The translations under genes were made by a program, and so were the position numbers. This document shows positions 1-10,400 of a stretch of 21,589 bases of DNA, one piece after another (within the stretch, counting starts at the first letter, position 1; each line of letters opens with the position of its first letter). The notes under the pieces are model-generated. The model was not told where the DNA came from. It saw only the letters and a program-made list of their open reading frames with translations, and searched no databases. Origin of the DNA: Phoronis ovalis (Eukaryota; Phoronida; Phoronidae); contig JAOXYB010069612.1 of the NCBI GenBank assembly GCA_028565635.1, positions 2,568-24,156 on the forward strand, given 5' to 3'.

Positions 1-3000
1 TAGAATGTGGTATTTTGAATTTTCAAATGCTCATTTTTATAACCCAATCAGAAAATAGTAAAGAAGATGCTCTTACGACCCGAAGTTCAACCCGTGAAAT
101 CACACCCTAGTCAGTAAACATTTTTCTACCTAGTATGTTATCCTCTCTAAAACATCTATATTTCAAATGCAAAATTAGTCAAAACCGATATTGTAAAAAC
201 GTCTGTATGTTTCTCTGAAAAAACGACAGAAAATGAGCTTTTATTTTTCGAAAATTCACAAGTTATAGTTGAATATGTAATTATACTATATTGTAATTTA
301 TTTATAAACAGATTGTTTGGTAGCCAACTAAATTTAAATGCATTTGAGTTGAGGCAGACTAAGGTATGAACAAATATTATGCAGAATTAAATATTAACCG
401 CCACTATTGGGGCAAAAAATATAATTTCTAAATGCATTTACTTCATAAACGTACATGCAGTTGCACAATGTACCTAACAATCCAAAGTCTAAGTGAGCCA
501 GATATTGTTTTTAAAACATTAACATCTTCCGCTCAATTCTGTAAAACATGTTTTTAAGCATAATAATGTTACATGTAACCTAACCCACCAAAACTCTTAG
601 AACGACAACTAAACCAGGTGGAGTTAGTTTATTATTGATCTATTAATTCTCCGCGCAGTGGCAAAAAAAAATCAGAGGGAAATATGCATGGCGTACAATT
701 AACGTGTGTAGAAATTATATGCCAAGTCCTAAAGAAGAAAATTTCAGCGTCGAAGGCACACAGTTATGATTTACAAATAGCTATTATCTACATGCTAACT
801 TAAAATATTTATACTGTTATTATTCGTCTATTTGAAAACAGATAAAAGAACTTTTATTCGATTACATTTATATATTAAATTGCTAGGTTTAAGCTTTTGT
901 TATAGATTTGTATGTTAAAGTTTGATTCTGTTGTTAGAACAAACTTGTTTCTGCTTTTTGATAATTACTGATTTGTGAAGTATTTATATTACGTTACAGA
1001 TTTTTCATTGATATATTTTTATGACATTTGGCTTTTATTTTTATACGCCAAAGAGTATTTTGAAGAAATACAGAAATACTGCATCATTAGATATGACCCT
1101 GGGTATATATGACATTTGATTTTCAATGCTCTATTTTATTTGATACACGTCATTATATACTTATTGATACTTTGCAATGCTCCCTTTGAATAGCGTACGT
1201 CATCAGCTACCAATTGTTCACCGAATCTTTTTGCCCCTAGGAAAGTTTTCTTTCACCGAACATACATCACTATACATACATCACTATATTTTTTTGACAA
1301 AAAGTTGTTCTACATTGTACCTTTTGCATGCTTTTTTCTCGATTTCTGAAACACACACACACACTCTTAGTTTTTAAACTAAACACTTAAGTTCGGCTAA
1401 TAAATTTTCTGTATTTAGCACATTTTTTTTCAGTTTGCAGAGAAAAATTAATTAAATTTTATAACAAAAATACTCTATATATTGTGATGTGGGCTATAAT
1501 TTGCCTTTTCTGTGAGTTTGAAATGTGAAAACTGTATGTTTTTCTTCCGACACCACCAGCGCTTGTCTTTAGTTTACCTGTAATTTTTAGGTAAGACATC
1601 GTCCGCACTTTTGTGTCTACTTTACACATTAAAAAAATTGAAAAATATTCTTACCGTGACGATGTGTTATGTTTCTTTCCAAAAATAACACAATCGCAAT
1701 AAAGATGTATATTACATGCACATACGTAAGCATGATTTATATTAGGCTTATAGACAGCCAGAAATGTTTTCATAAAGTTACGTAGAACGTGGTGCTTAGC
1801 TTTTGTTATCTTTTTGCTGTGTGCTTAGTGTGGATTTAGACCCAAGCCGGCACAGAATAGAGTTTTATCTGGATTACCTTGCCTACCTCTTGGGGTGTAT
1901 CCAATAACCTCCGACATGAAGTTATAACAATACATTATAATGCAAGTGTCTTTCCATCCCTAATGACATATTGGGTATAATAATAACAAAATAACCACTG
2001 TTATTGTTACGGGCATTGTTACTATACTATTTTATGAAAGAGTTTACTCATTAATTAAAGTTAACGCAAAAAAGTGTTTTCTTAGTTAACAGATCTGCAT
2101 TTACCTTATAAATTGTGTTTTTATCATTGTGTTTTATTACAAAGAAGTAGAAAAAATGAATTTTATTGAGTGAATATTTAGAATTTCAAATAATATATAT
2201 TACTTTTGAAACAACATCTACAGTAGAAATCGATTCATCAAGAACACATGTTGAAACATCTATCGTGATTGTGAAATCTGTGTGCGGCTAGACTTACACG
2301 GTACGCATGAGTCCCAGGTCCGAGTTAATTGTTTTTGCAATCGTACCGACAGTACTAGTATCTAATGTTTTAACAATTAATTCAATATTTGAAAAATATT
2401 AAATTTATTTTCGTGTGCAGCTAAATTTATCGTATGATAAATAGTGAAATAAAGACATATAATCCGTTTGTGCACTTCAGCACCTGTTTTTGTTAGCCCC
2501 CCCTCGAATTGTTTTTGTATCAACAGTAACGTGTGGCATAAGTATAGCCTAATATTGAAGAGTTATATTTTACATTGTAATCTTATGTGTATCGTAAATC
2601 CTCTACTAAATTCGAAAATTATAATTAATAATCAGCCATTTCACGTAACCAAACTCCTTGCTCTTCTCATAAAACGTGAAATAAAAGATCTTTCAAATCG
2701 AATTATGACGTAGTTATAGTAAAAAGAACTATTTTTAATACTATTTTATTAGAATACAAAACCAACAAAGGTGACTTTTTAAACAATTGTTTCTACTACA
2801 ATGTTCTTATTCTTATTAACATTTAAATAATTTGAATTTGGAACAGAAATGACACTAAAATAATATGTACTGACATGTGGACACTATGATACGGAAATCT
2901 GCATCTATACATATATATAGTTTATTGTCACAGTAACATATTTTACAAAGTACATGGACAAATACAAAAACTATGCGTGAATTTAAAAAGAAATATTTAT

Positions 3001-3100
3001 CTAACTGTAAAAAGTTAATGCTGAAAATAAAATTTTGCAAATATCCGAATCTATATAGTTTGACTTGTCCTTTTCTAAATATACAAAACTGTCAAATATA
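1..3100. other. intergenic AT-rich sequence, no gene seen
   Basis: No frame here looks like a protein. The open frames are all under about 85 codons, rich in F/I/Y/N/K as random AT-rich DNA gives, and show no recognisable domain or splice-linked partner. The only local structure noticed is an exact tandem pair of the 14-mer CATACATCACTATA at 1261-1288. No tRNA-like fold or rRNA-like stretch was recognised. Confidence 0.6.
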
Positions 3101-3112
3101 TATATATCCCAG

Positions 3113-3170
3113 TAATATATATAGATAAATTAATATATATAGATAAAATAAAATAATATATATAGATAAG
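3113..3170. repeat. AT-rich tandem repeat, three copies of a 17-mer
   Basis: Three near-identical copies of TAATATATATAGATAAA start at 3113, 3131 and 3154 (the last ends in AAG). It is a simple low-complexity expansion next to an (AT)n run at about 3096-3107. No function is implied. Confidence 0.8.
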
Positions 3171-4060
3171 ACACTGCTGTAATTCAGAAATAAAACTTCT
3201 CGGCTGGACGTTATTTATATATATTTTTTTTATTAATTTGATATTTCATTGACATTAAAACCAGAGACAAACTGTAATCTACAGAAAAAAATGTTTTTTG
3301 TCCCTGTTATTTATTTTTTACACATGCAATAATTTTATAAGCATGAAAACCTTTCATTGTAAAGCATAACACAAGCTTAGACATAGAATAACATGTAATC
3401 CGGTGTAATGGATCAGCTTGGTATTCTTTCCTAAAGAAATATGTAAGTATACAAAATTAACGTAAAGGTCAACGTAAAATTTAAAAACCCCGACTCGTGC
3501 ATGTCATATTTATAATATTTAGTCAAACAAGTACAGTCTCTAAATAAATGATATATAATGTTTTGAACCTCTGTTGCTTAGTAACATCGGATAATATTAA
3601 TGATTTGTTTTTACCTTATTCAAATATTATTTATACAGTTAAGGATCATTATTTGGTTCAAATCGAATATCACTTGGAAATCTCTGAGAGGGTTAAGGTG
3701 GCAGGTGCTGTTACTTGCAAGCTAGTCGGACTAATGATGGCATTATATTCTGATACAGAGCTGTGACTGTGAAATGTATGATGTGTTGATGATAACGATG
3801 GGGCATATATAACAAATAATTCGAATTAGAGTAACATGAAAACATGAGTGTCTTAATTACTGGTTAAATTCACTTGCTGTATATAATTTACCTGGAGCTT
3901 AATTTTATCCCAAACATAAAAAATCATAACAGTTTAGTTTGCATTTAGTTTGTAGTGTATATCAGTGATGCCTAAATCTCTAGGAGTAGTAGTGGTAATT
4001 TGTGTACGCACAACGATTATAGTTCTATAGCACGGTAACGATTCTAGTAAATCAGGGCTG
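3171..4060. other. intergenic, no gene seen
   Basis: A 72-codon plus-strand frame at 3548-3766 has no recognisable motif. It is judged to be chance. No canonical AATAAA (TTTATT on the plus strand) for the minus-strand gene that ends at 4274 is seen between about 3870 and 4274. Confidence 0.5.
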
Positions 4061-4066
4061 TATATA

Positions 4067-4098
4067 GGCAGGTTTCGGGCAGGTTTCGGGCAGGTTTC
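4067..4098. repeat. 11-bp tandem repeat, about three copies
   Basis: GGCAGGTTTC occurs at 4067, 4078 and 4089 with a period of 11 bp and almost no divergence. It lies about 175 bp beyond the stop codon of the minus-strand gene, so it may fall in that gene's 3' UTR. Confidence 0.85.
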
Positions 4099-4273
4099 TT
4101 CATGGGTGTGTGCTTATTTTTCAATCTATGCCCTTAAGATCACCAGAAAACTGGAATGGGACTGAATTGAGATTGTTCCATAAATGCTGAGAACTGTGAT
4201 TTGGGTGGATCTAAAATGTAGTCGTAATTACAATATTGACTTCAATTTTATAGTTGACAACACGTCAATCCGA

Positions 4274-5029
4274 TTAATAGCACAAGTGGTCTTCCAGTGA
4301 TGATGGACGCCTTTGCATGATAGTCGTTGAACCTGCTGCAGAATGATCTGTTTCAGAAAAAATTGAAGAACCATATTCTGAGGCTGCTTTGTCCAAATAA
4401 GGACATTTGTGTCGTGTCACATGGTACGGAGATATGTCTAAATAATCGAAATAATTCAAATTTAATCTGTATGCTAATCTCCTGCAAAGGCGTCTCATCT
4501 TCTCAACATTTGTTGTCTTCCCTGTTACTTCATAATCGTCAATAAGATACCCACCTAAAACTGCAGTGCAGTAAATGTCACCGTCAGCAGATTTAATTCC
4601 TCGTAAACGGATATATAAGTTATGAAAATGTCCAGAATAAACCAGGCGATTTCCGCGAAAAAAGTGGTATTCCAAAATGTTCGTGTCTATGATATAGTAT
4701 CGCTCTGAAGCATGATGGTCCATGTAAATGAACGCCATTATCCACGGTACTATGTAAAATGTTATCCATTGATCAACTGGTTGGATTGTGTACACCGTAA
4801 AACAAGCAATTGTCAGCGACAAGGTTATAAGTAGAGCGATCCAAAAATTCAAACTCGAATATTTTTGCACTTTTAAATCATACACTCCAGGTTGAATTTC
4901 AAAGAACGGATATGTTGGGTTCACTTTCATATGTTTTCTTAACACTACTTCTGCTTTGGTGAGGATGTTAAAATTCCAGCTTGTAAATATGCCAACATGG
5001 TCTCTTGGAATCGTTTGATTGAGTTGCAT
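4274..5029 (-). CDS. TMEM249: TMEM249-like two-pass membrane protein (candidate CatSper auxiliary subunit)
   Basis: This is one uninterrupted 251-codon frame with ATG at 5029-5027 and TAA at 4276-4274. Visible layout: a soluble N-terminus with NPTYPFFEIQPGVYDL at about residues 37-52; a hydrophobic segment at about 62-82; a short polar break (QPVDQ); a second hydrophobic segment at about 89-103; then a mixed alpha/beta cytosolic part with YYIIDTN (111-117), YIRLRGIKS (139-147) and EKMRRLCRRLAYRLNLNYFDYLDIS (176-200). A polar Ser-rich tail follows from about 215. The order of parts, the YPF...QPGVY start, the RRLAxRLNLNYFD block and the total length resemble TMEM249, known in vertebrates as part of the sperm CatSper calcium channel complex. 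The family call comes from pattern memory, not a search. The lack of introns is odd for a gene in this intron-rich setting; it could be genuine, or the gene could be a retrocopy or have unseen 5' non-coding exons. It is the best-supported non-Tra2 coding region here. Confidence 0.65.
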   Translation of the reverse strand: MQLNQTIPRDHVGIFTSWNFNILTKAEVVLRKHMKVNPTYPFFEIQPGVYDLKVQKYSSLNFWIALLITLSLTIACFTVYTIQPVDQWITFYIVPWIMAFIYMDHHASERYYIIDTNILEYHFFRGNRLVYSGHFHNLYIRLRGIKSADGDIYCTAVLGGYLIDDYEVTGKTTNVEKMRRLCRRLAYRLNLNYFDYLDISPYHVTRHKCPYLDKAASEYGSSIFSETDHSAAGSTTIMQRRPSSLEDHLCY

Positions 5030-6540
5030 CTTTGACTGGTTATTTCAAATCAGTCATGACAGTCATGTTGTAGATGCAGCATCTCAGCAACTTCCATGCA
5101 TGATGCGACTATAATAACCACAGCACAATCGTGTTTCAGTGGGGTTTCATTATAATGCAAAGCAAACTTCTTAAAGTGCTGTCTTACGTTGCAATAAACC
5201 TTCCTGCGTGTACGTAAAAGGGACGCTAAAATAATGCGGGCTTAACGCGTGGCGCGTGTTGTTAACTTTCATCTTCAAATCACGGGCTTCCCAGAATTTC
5301 CGTTTTTAAGAGTAACTGACATTCGCGCGAAACTGTCCTACAATTTCGTCTAATGAATATGTTCGAACCTGGACATCTAAAAATTGTGATAATAATCACC
5401 TTGCACAAAAAAGAAATAAAGAACTTGTTCAAAACATTACTATTTACATATTTATAATGTCTATAATTACTAACATAACGCAAGGGATAAAAATCTCACT
5501 TCCGTAGTCACTTCAGTAACAAATATTTTTACATTATTTAGCTACATATTTCCATGAAAATGTTATTAAGTCACAGCAGTTACGCCAATTTTGTTTCAAC
5601 CCGACACCAAATATTTATGCGAATATCACTAATGGGTATTTTTGATATATGTGGTTGACTGAGAATTGAAAATAACAGCTTTGTCGTACTTCAATAAAAA
5701 ATCGCCAGACCTAAATTTTCGTTGAAAAGTGGTAAATCAGAAAATGTTTAATATCCATATGGTAGTAAGGTCTGTTGAGGAAAAACCCTGAACACTGACC
5801 GTTTACACTATAGTCAGCATCCAGCTGTCACTCGTCAACCCATTCTTGCAACGTAAAAACCAAGCCGAAAAACATTTTTTTGTCCATAATATGTGCACTT
5901 TGAATACCTCTTTATCCCGTTTTGACTTTATGATTTCTTTATTTCACAAAAAGGTTTCAAAAGCCAAAAACACAATTTGTTTCCATTTTAAATAACCCTG
6001 TCGTTAAAGCTGTGTTCCTGAAATCTAAAAAAATGTGGTAAGCATAAATTAACTACTGCTAACATGAAATAGAGGTTCTTCAAAACACTGATGTTTACTA
6101 TAATTATACAATTTTGACATGTGGCTATAGCAGGGACACAATTAATTTGACAATGAACTTCAAAAACCTTAAGTCGCTACACGCAGCTCCATTTTTCATG
6201 ATAACAAGCATATATATAATCTCAATCAATACGCTTTGCAGTTTATAGCCAATATGTTTATTTGAATAACATTTTATCCGGAAAACATTTTCAAGAAAAT
6301 TTTATGGAATTCTGCAAAAAGAATAGATATAAATTTAAAATATTATTTTATCACTTTTATTTTTACTGCGAGAGTGATACATTTCCATATTTATTATACA
6401 GTAGATTATTATACAGTAAAATAAAGTATTGTAATTTTGAAACAATTACAGCCACAAATCTACATTAATTGTGTTGGTGTCCCGAATTCCGACATATACA
6501 CAAATACACTAGACTGGACTCAGTCTGAATAATGAATTTA
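5030..6540. other. intergenic region upstream of the minus-strand gene
   Basis: The stretch holds the likely 5' flank of the TMEM249-like gene. A small CpG-containing island-like patch, with ACGCGTGGCGCGT at about 5246-5258, stands out from the AT-rich surroundings and could mark a promoter. No TATA box was assigned. Frames at 5280-5483 (minus) and 6262-6468 (plus) are compositionally random and are not called as genes. Confidence 0.4.
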
Positions 6541-6559
6541 GTATATCATTGAACATTTT

Positions 6560-6610
6560 TTTTACTCAAATTGCCTAAAGTGATTATTTCTTTTACTCAA
6601 ATTGCCTAAA
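6560..6610. repeat. 20-bp exact direct repeat
   Basis: TTTTACTCAAATTGCCTAAA occurs exactly at 6560-6579 and 6591-6610, 31 bp apart. It is a local duplication of unknown meaning. Confidence 0.85.
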
Positions 6611-6648
6611 TTCAACTATGTAACTTATATTTAATCATATTTAAAAGT

Positions 6649-6781
6649 TAAGGAAGGGCCCCAAAAGCCCAATTTTATATATTTTTCAGTACTAATAATG
6701 ATCAATGACGAAATATGACAAAAATTATCAAAATTGTCAACTATCAGTATATTAAATCCTTATATAATTAGTCCTTCCTTA
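6649..6781. repeat. short inverted repeat pair, possible small foldback element
   Basis: TAAGGAAGG at 6649-6657 is matched by its reverse complement CCTTCCTTA at 6773-6781, with AT-rich sequence between. The arms are only 9 bp (11 of 12 with one mismatch), so this could be a decayed MITE or chance. Confidence 0.35.
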
Positions 6782-6802
6782 GCCTATGGACAGGCTAAAA
6801 TA

Positions 6803-6849
6803 ACATATACACATGCACACACATATATGTACACACATACACACACATC
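6803..6849. repeat. CA/TG-type microsatellite
   Basis: This is a run of imperfect ACAC/ACAT/ATAT units. It is low complexity and directly precedes the 32-bp degenerate array. Confidence 0.8.
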
Positions 6850-6894
6850 CCGGGAGTACTGTATACTGTCATTCAAAGTCACTAGGGAAAAAAT

Positions 6895-7165
6895 CCTGAG
6901 CCTGTGGTAAATAGAGATCACCAAAAAAATACCCTGTCGTAAATGAAAAAACGTGGAAAATATACCCGGCCTGTCGTAAATAACTCTCCCGAAATAGATA
7001 CCCTGTGTAAAATTCACTTGTAAATTATATACCCTGTGGTAAATAAATATGGAAAAAATTACGAACCTTAATTTTTAATACCTGTCGTAAATGCGTTTTC
7101 CTGTAGTAAACGAATATTTTTTGAAAATATACCCTGTTGTATGACTTATTGATGTCGTAAAATAG
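6895..7165. repeat. degenerate ~32-bp minisatellite-like array (core CCTGTSGTAAAT)
   Basis: A core close to CCTGTCGTAAAT recurs at 6901, 6933, 6970, 7002, 7033, 7081, 7100, 7133 and, more decayed, about 7151. Spacings are 32, 37, 32, 31, 48, 19, 33 and 18 bp, so the base period is near 32 bp with some half-steps. Most cores are preceded by ATAC. The reverse strand is open for 77 codons (6784-7017), but that is a by-product of the repetition. The array ends about 300 bp before the Tra2 start codon. Confidence 0.8.
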
Positions 7166-7299
7166 GGCAACCAATCGCAAGTCTTTTAATGTTCTTCTTT
7201 TTATTACACCAAACTTCAGTTATTTGAATATACTGTTTAACCTTACATTCAACGTTTCATTGTACATGAACTGTAATAAATGAAACTAAACAAACTGCA

Positions 7300-7473
7300 C
7301 ATGATTCTTATTATACTTTTCGGTGTCGCAAAAGTTCCGAATGCTGCCGAACGCTCACGGACGTACACGAAATTAGAGTCGCCATTTTGCTGAGAGTCGT
7401 GGTTTCATTTTCTTACGCATTTTCATACAAAAATCAGTAAAATTTGTAAAGATCCTGTATTTGCCCATACATC
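7300..7473 (+). promoter_or_regulatory. Tra2 promoter / 5' UTR region with a YY1-type motif
   Basis: The sequence just upstream of the Tra2 ATG is richer in CpG (for example TTCCGAATGCTGCCGAACGC near 7335-7354) than the surrounding DNA. It carries CGCCATTTTG at 7380-7389, about 85 bp before the start codon. CGCCATTTT is the classical YY1 element, often placed just downstream of the start site in TATA-less housekeeping promoters and reported in 5' ends of many RNA-processing genes. No TATA box is evident. The exact transcription start is not determined. Confidence 0.5.
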
Positions 7474-7488
7474 ATGAGCGACAGAGAG
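7474..7488 (+). CDS. tra2: Tra2 coding exon 1 (MSDRE)
   Basis: ATG AGC GAC AGA GAG is followed by the donor GTTAGT. MSD is the usual Tra2 N-terminus and the exon ends at a codon boundary (phase 0), matching exon 2. The short first coding exon followed by a long intron is typical for this gene family. Confidence 0.85.
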
Positions 7489-10400
7489 GTTAGTGCACTT
7501 AAATTTGTTAAAATAGCTGCGATATTCTTGAATTTAGGTGCAAGATTAACATTAATAAAACGGCGTACAATAATGAGCAATCACGAAGGACACAAAGACA
7601 AATTCGGATGTTGTCCGACATTGTAAAGAAGTGTGCAACAGGAAACTATATGAACATTTGTTGTACCTGCTACCTTGTGATCATAAAAATGATAATGATA
7701 AAGTAAATTCGTCGCAAACTAAACACTAGTGAGTAGTGCCAACTTTGATTTTCTAATAAATGATCTAAGATGGACGCCAGAACAGTTGGTTTCATTAATA
7801 TCATAATCGTGTGTCAAAACATTTAATAAATTCAAACCAGAATTGTTGTTTTGGTTGACTCTGATACTCGTTCTTGGGTTATCTGTCACTAGAAGTTTGA
7901 TTAATACTCCTTAAGTGACTTTAGCATGCATACAAATCCATTACCACTCAGACTAGTCCTAGCTTTAATATGACCCTACTATGGCTTGCCTATGGCGAAG
8001 CCGTAGGGTCATACTTCATACAGTGTAAAAATCAGTAGAAGTTGGTGTCTTTCAAAAACACTCAATGTGTGTCAAAAAATTCAATAAATTCAAAGAAGTT
8101 TTGTTGCCTTCTTTGTCTATGATACTTCTTCTGTTTTCTGTCACTTTAACCTCGATTAGTACTCCTCAAGGTTAGTTCTAGCCCACAAATCCACTACGGT
8201 CAACGCAAAATTTCCATCCTGCAGACTTCATTTGGCAGGATATGATGTCACATTTACCAGCGACACGTGGCGGCAATCTGAAAAAATTCTGATAGGATGA
8301 ACTAGTCGAAAACTACTCTATGATACTCCTCCTTGGGTTATCTATCATTTGATGCTTAATAATATATGACTTTTAGCAGACAAATCCATCACCACTCAGA
8401 CTAACGCAAAATTTACATCTTGCATGGATTTGTATGCTAAAAGTCACCTTGAAGAGTATTAATGTAGCTTATAGTGACAGATAACACAAGAAGGAGTATC
8501 AGAGACAAACAAGACAACAATTTTGGTTTGAATTTTTTGACTCATGGTGGGTGTCTTTGAAAGAGGCTAACTTCTACTGGTTTTAACACTATGGAACTAG
8601 GTGAATTGTGTGAGAATAAGTTACTACTTCTAGGTTACCCGTAAATAACGAACATTTTATATGCCTATTTCAGGTGTGAATGTGGAATAAGATGATTATG
8701 CGTGAATAAAAATGGTTGATAATAGCAAAACTTCTGTTTTTAATATGACTGTAACTGGTGCACAGCTAGTCCTGCATGCATGACCCTACTATGGACAGCT
8801 ATGGCTGAATGTTTGACTCTTCCACTTCGTATACCACCGTATCTAGATATAAACTTAATCAAAGCTTACACAACAGATCAGCGTAAAATCTAAAATGCAC
8901 TCTTGAAGGTTCGTCATCCATTCCATGGGTATTATGCTATTGCGCATGTGTGAAGGCTAGTTGAACTTCGGCCTGTTTGATATAGGAGCTGCAGGTCATG
9001 CGTGCAGGACTAGCAGTGTATTATTATTATAGTGTTTTTATAAGGGACATTTCCTTTGGTGTCAATTCATCTTCTAAGCAGTTGCAGCTTAGCTGCCTTT
9101 TCCTGGCAGCACTGTCTGTCACAATCATATACAACATATCTATATTAAAATTTGCTTGACTTTATTTGTTGCAGGACAGTCGATCACCTGACCAGCAGTC
9201 TAATAAGTCTGGGTCTAAATCTAGATCATATTCAAGATCAAAATCTAGGTCACCAGCTGGGCGACGAGAACGTTCTCGATCTCGTTCGTACTCTAGATCC
9301 AGGTAATATTATCAAATGACACACACAATTGCTTATGGGCTTCATATGTAGACTGTTCAGTGTTCTCCAAAACAATATGTTTGTGGTGGCTCCCGCAGCA
9401 TTCATAATTCTTTATACAGGGTTTCCAGTGTAGAAATGATTTAAAATGTGGACCTAAACAGAAGATAACTGATGTTCTTCCCTACAAATATAACAGTTCA
9501 GCAAATGGAAACTGAGTTTATATTTAAAATAATATTAGTCTGTAAATAATCATCTCAAAAGTTATCACCAATGTATAATGTTTAATACGAAAATTATCTC
9601 CTCCCCGCTGCTTCAAATGTAGTTAGGTTAATGATATTTTTTCCAAACATATAGTAAAACAAAGGCATTAAATACGCCATGAAATTTGTATATTATAATA
9701 TAAACAACCCTAATCTATTATTTGCATACTGAAAGAATTTCTACTGAGAGTCTGTTTCCTTGCTAGCGCTTATGGACTGTTTGCTCTTTGTAACCGTTAA
9801 ATAATAAGCCGAAAAGGCATGATGCTGACACACTGGGCACACAGATTATGTCTTCCTTTTAAATGGTTGTTTTGTACGCTTGTTGTAATAGCATAAAATC
9901 ATGTGTCAATTACTTGCATTAACAGAAGACAAAATAGCTGTATAGCCTTCTGTACAGGCATCATTTCTAGTTTCTAAAAAAAGAAAAAAGAGTTTGCACA
10001 TTGGTTTATTCGTAAAAGTTACTTGCAAAGAGAGAATCCTGCTTCAATTTTTACGACTAAATATTAAATCTGCTCCTTCACATATATACTTCCATTTGAT
10101 ACCACCCTCTTTTGCATGTTAGGCAGCCTCAGTAACAAAGCTTCAAGGTGGACCGTTTCAAAACACTTCTAATGTGCACAGTACTTGACGTAGAGTCATG
10201 GTTTCAATGCTAATAGTGAAATCTGTTGAATTTTTCTGCAAAATTTTATTTTGTCTTCCTTGCACAAGGTGAGATATTAAGAATAATAGAAGTTAAATAA
10301 AAGTTAGACAGATTTTAGCATATATTGAGACCATGACGCTATAGTAGGGACATGTATCCAGGATTATCATTTAATATACAGCAACACGTAGATTTGTGTT

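Larger units (their letters stand above)
7489..9174 (+). other. Tra2 intron 1, rich in inverted and direct repeats
   Basis: This 1,686-bp intron runs from GTTAGT to ...TTGCAG. It carries the four-member repeat family at 7808-8592, the short hairpin at 7969-8013 and the terminal-inverted-repeat element at 8761-9018. No poison exon of the vertebrate TRA2 type could be identified by eye. Confidence 0.8.

Noticed and set aside
6784-7017. 77-codon minus-strand frame with recurring GIF/RQGIF
   Set aside because: The peptide repetition comes from the 32-bp DNA array and the CA/TG microsatellite.
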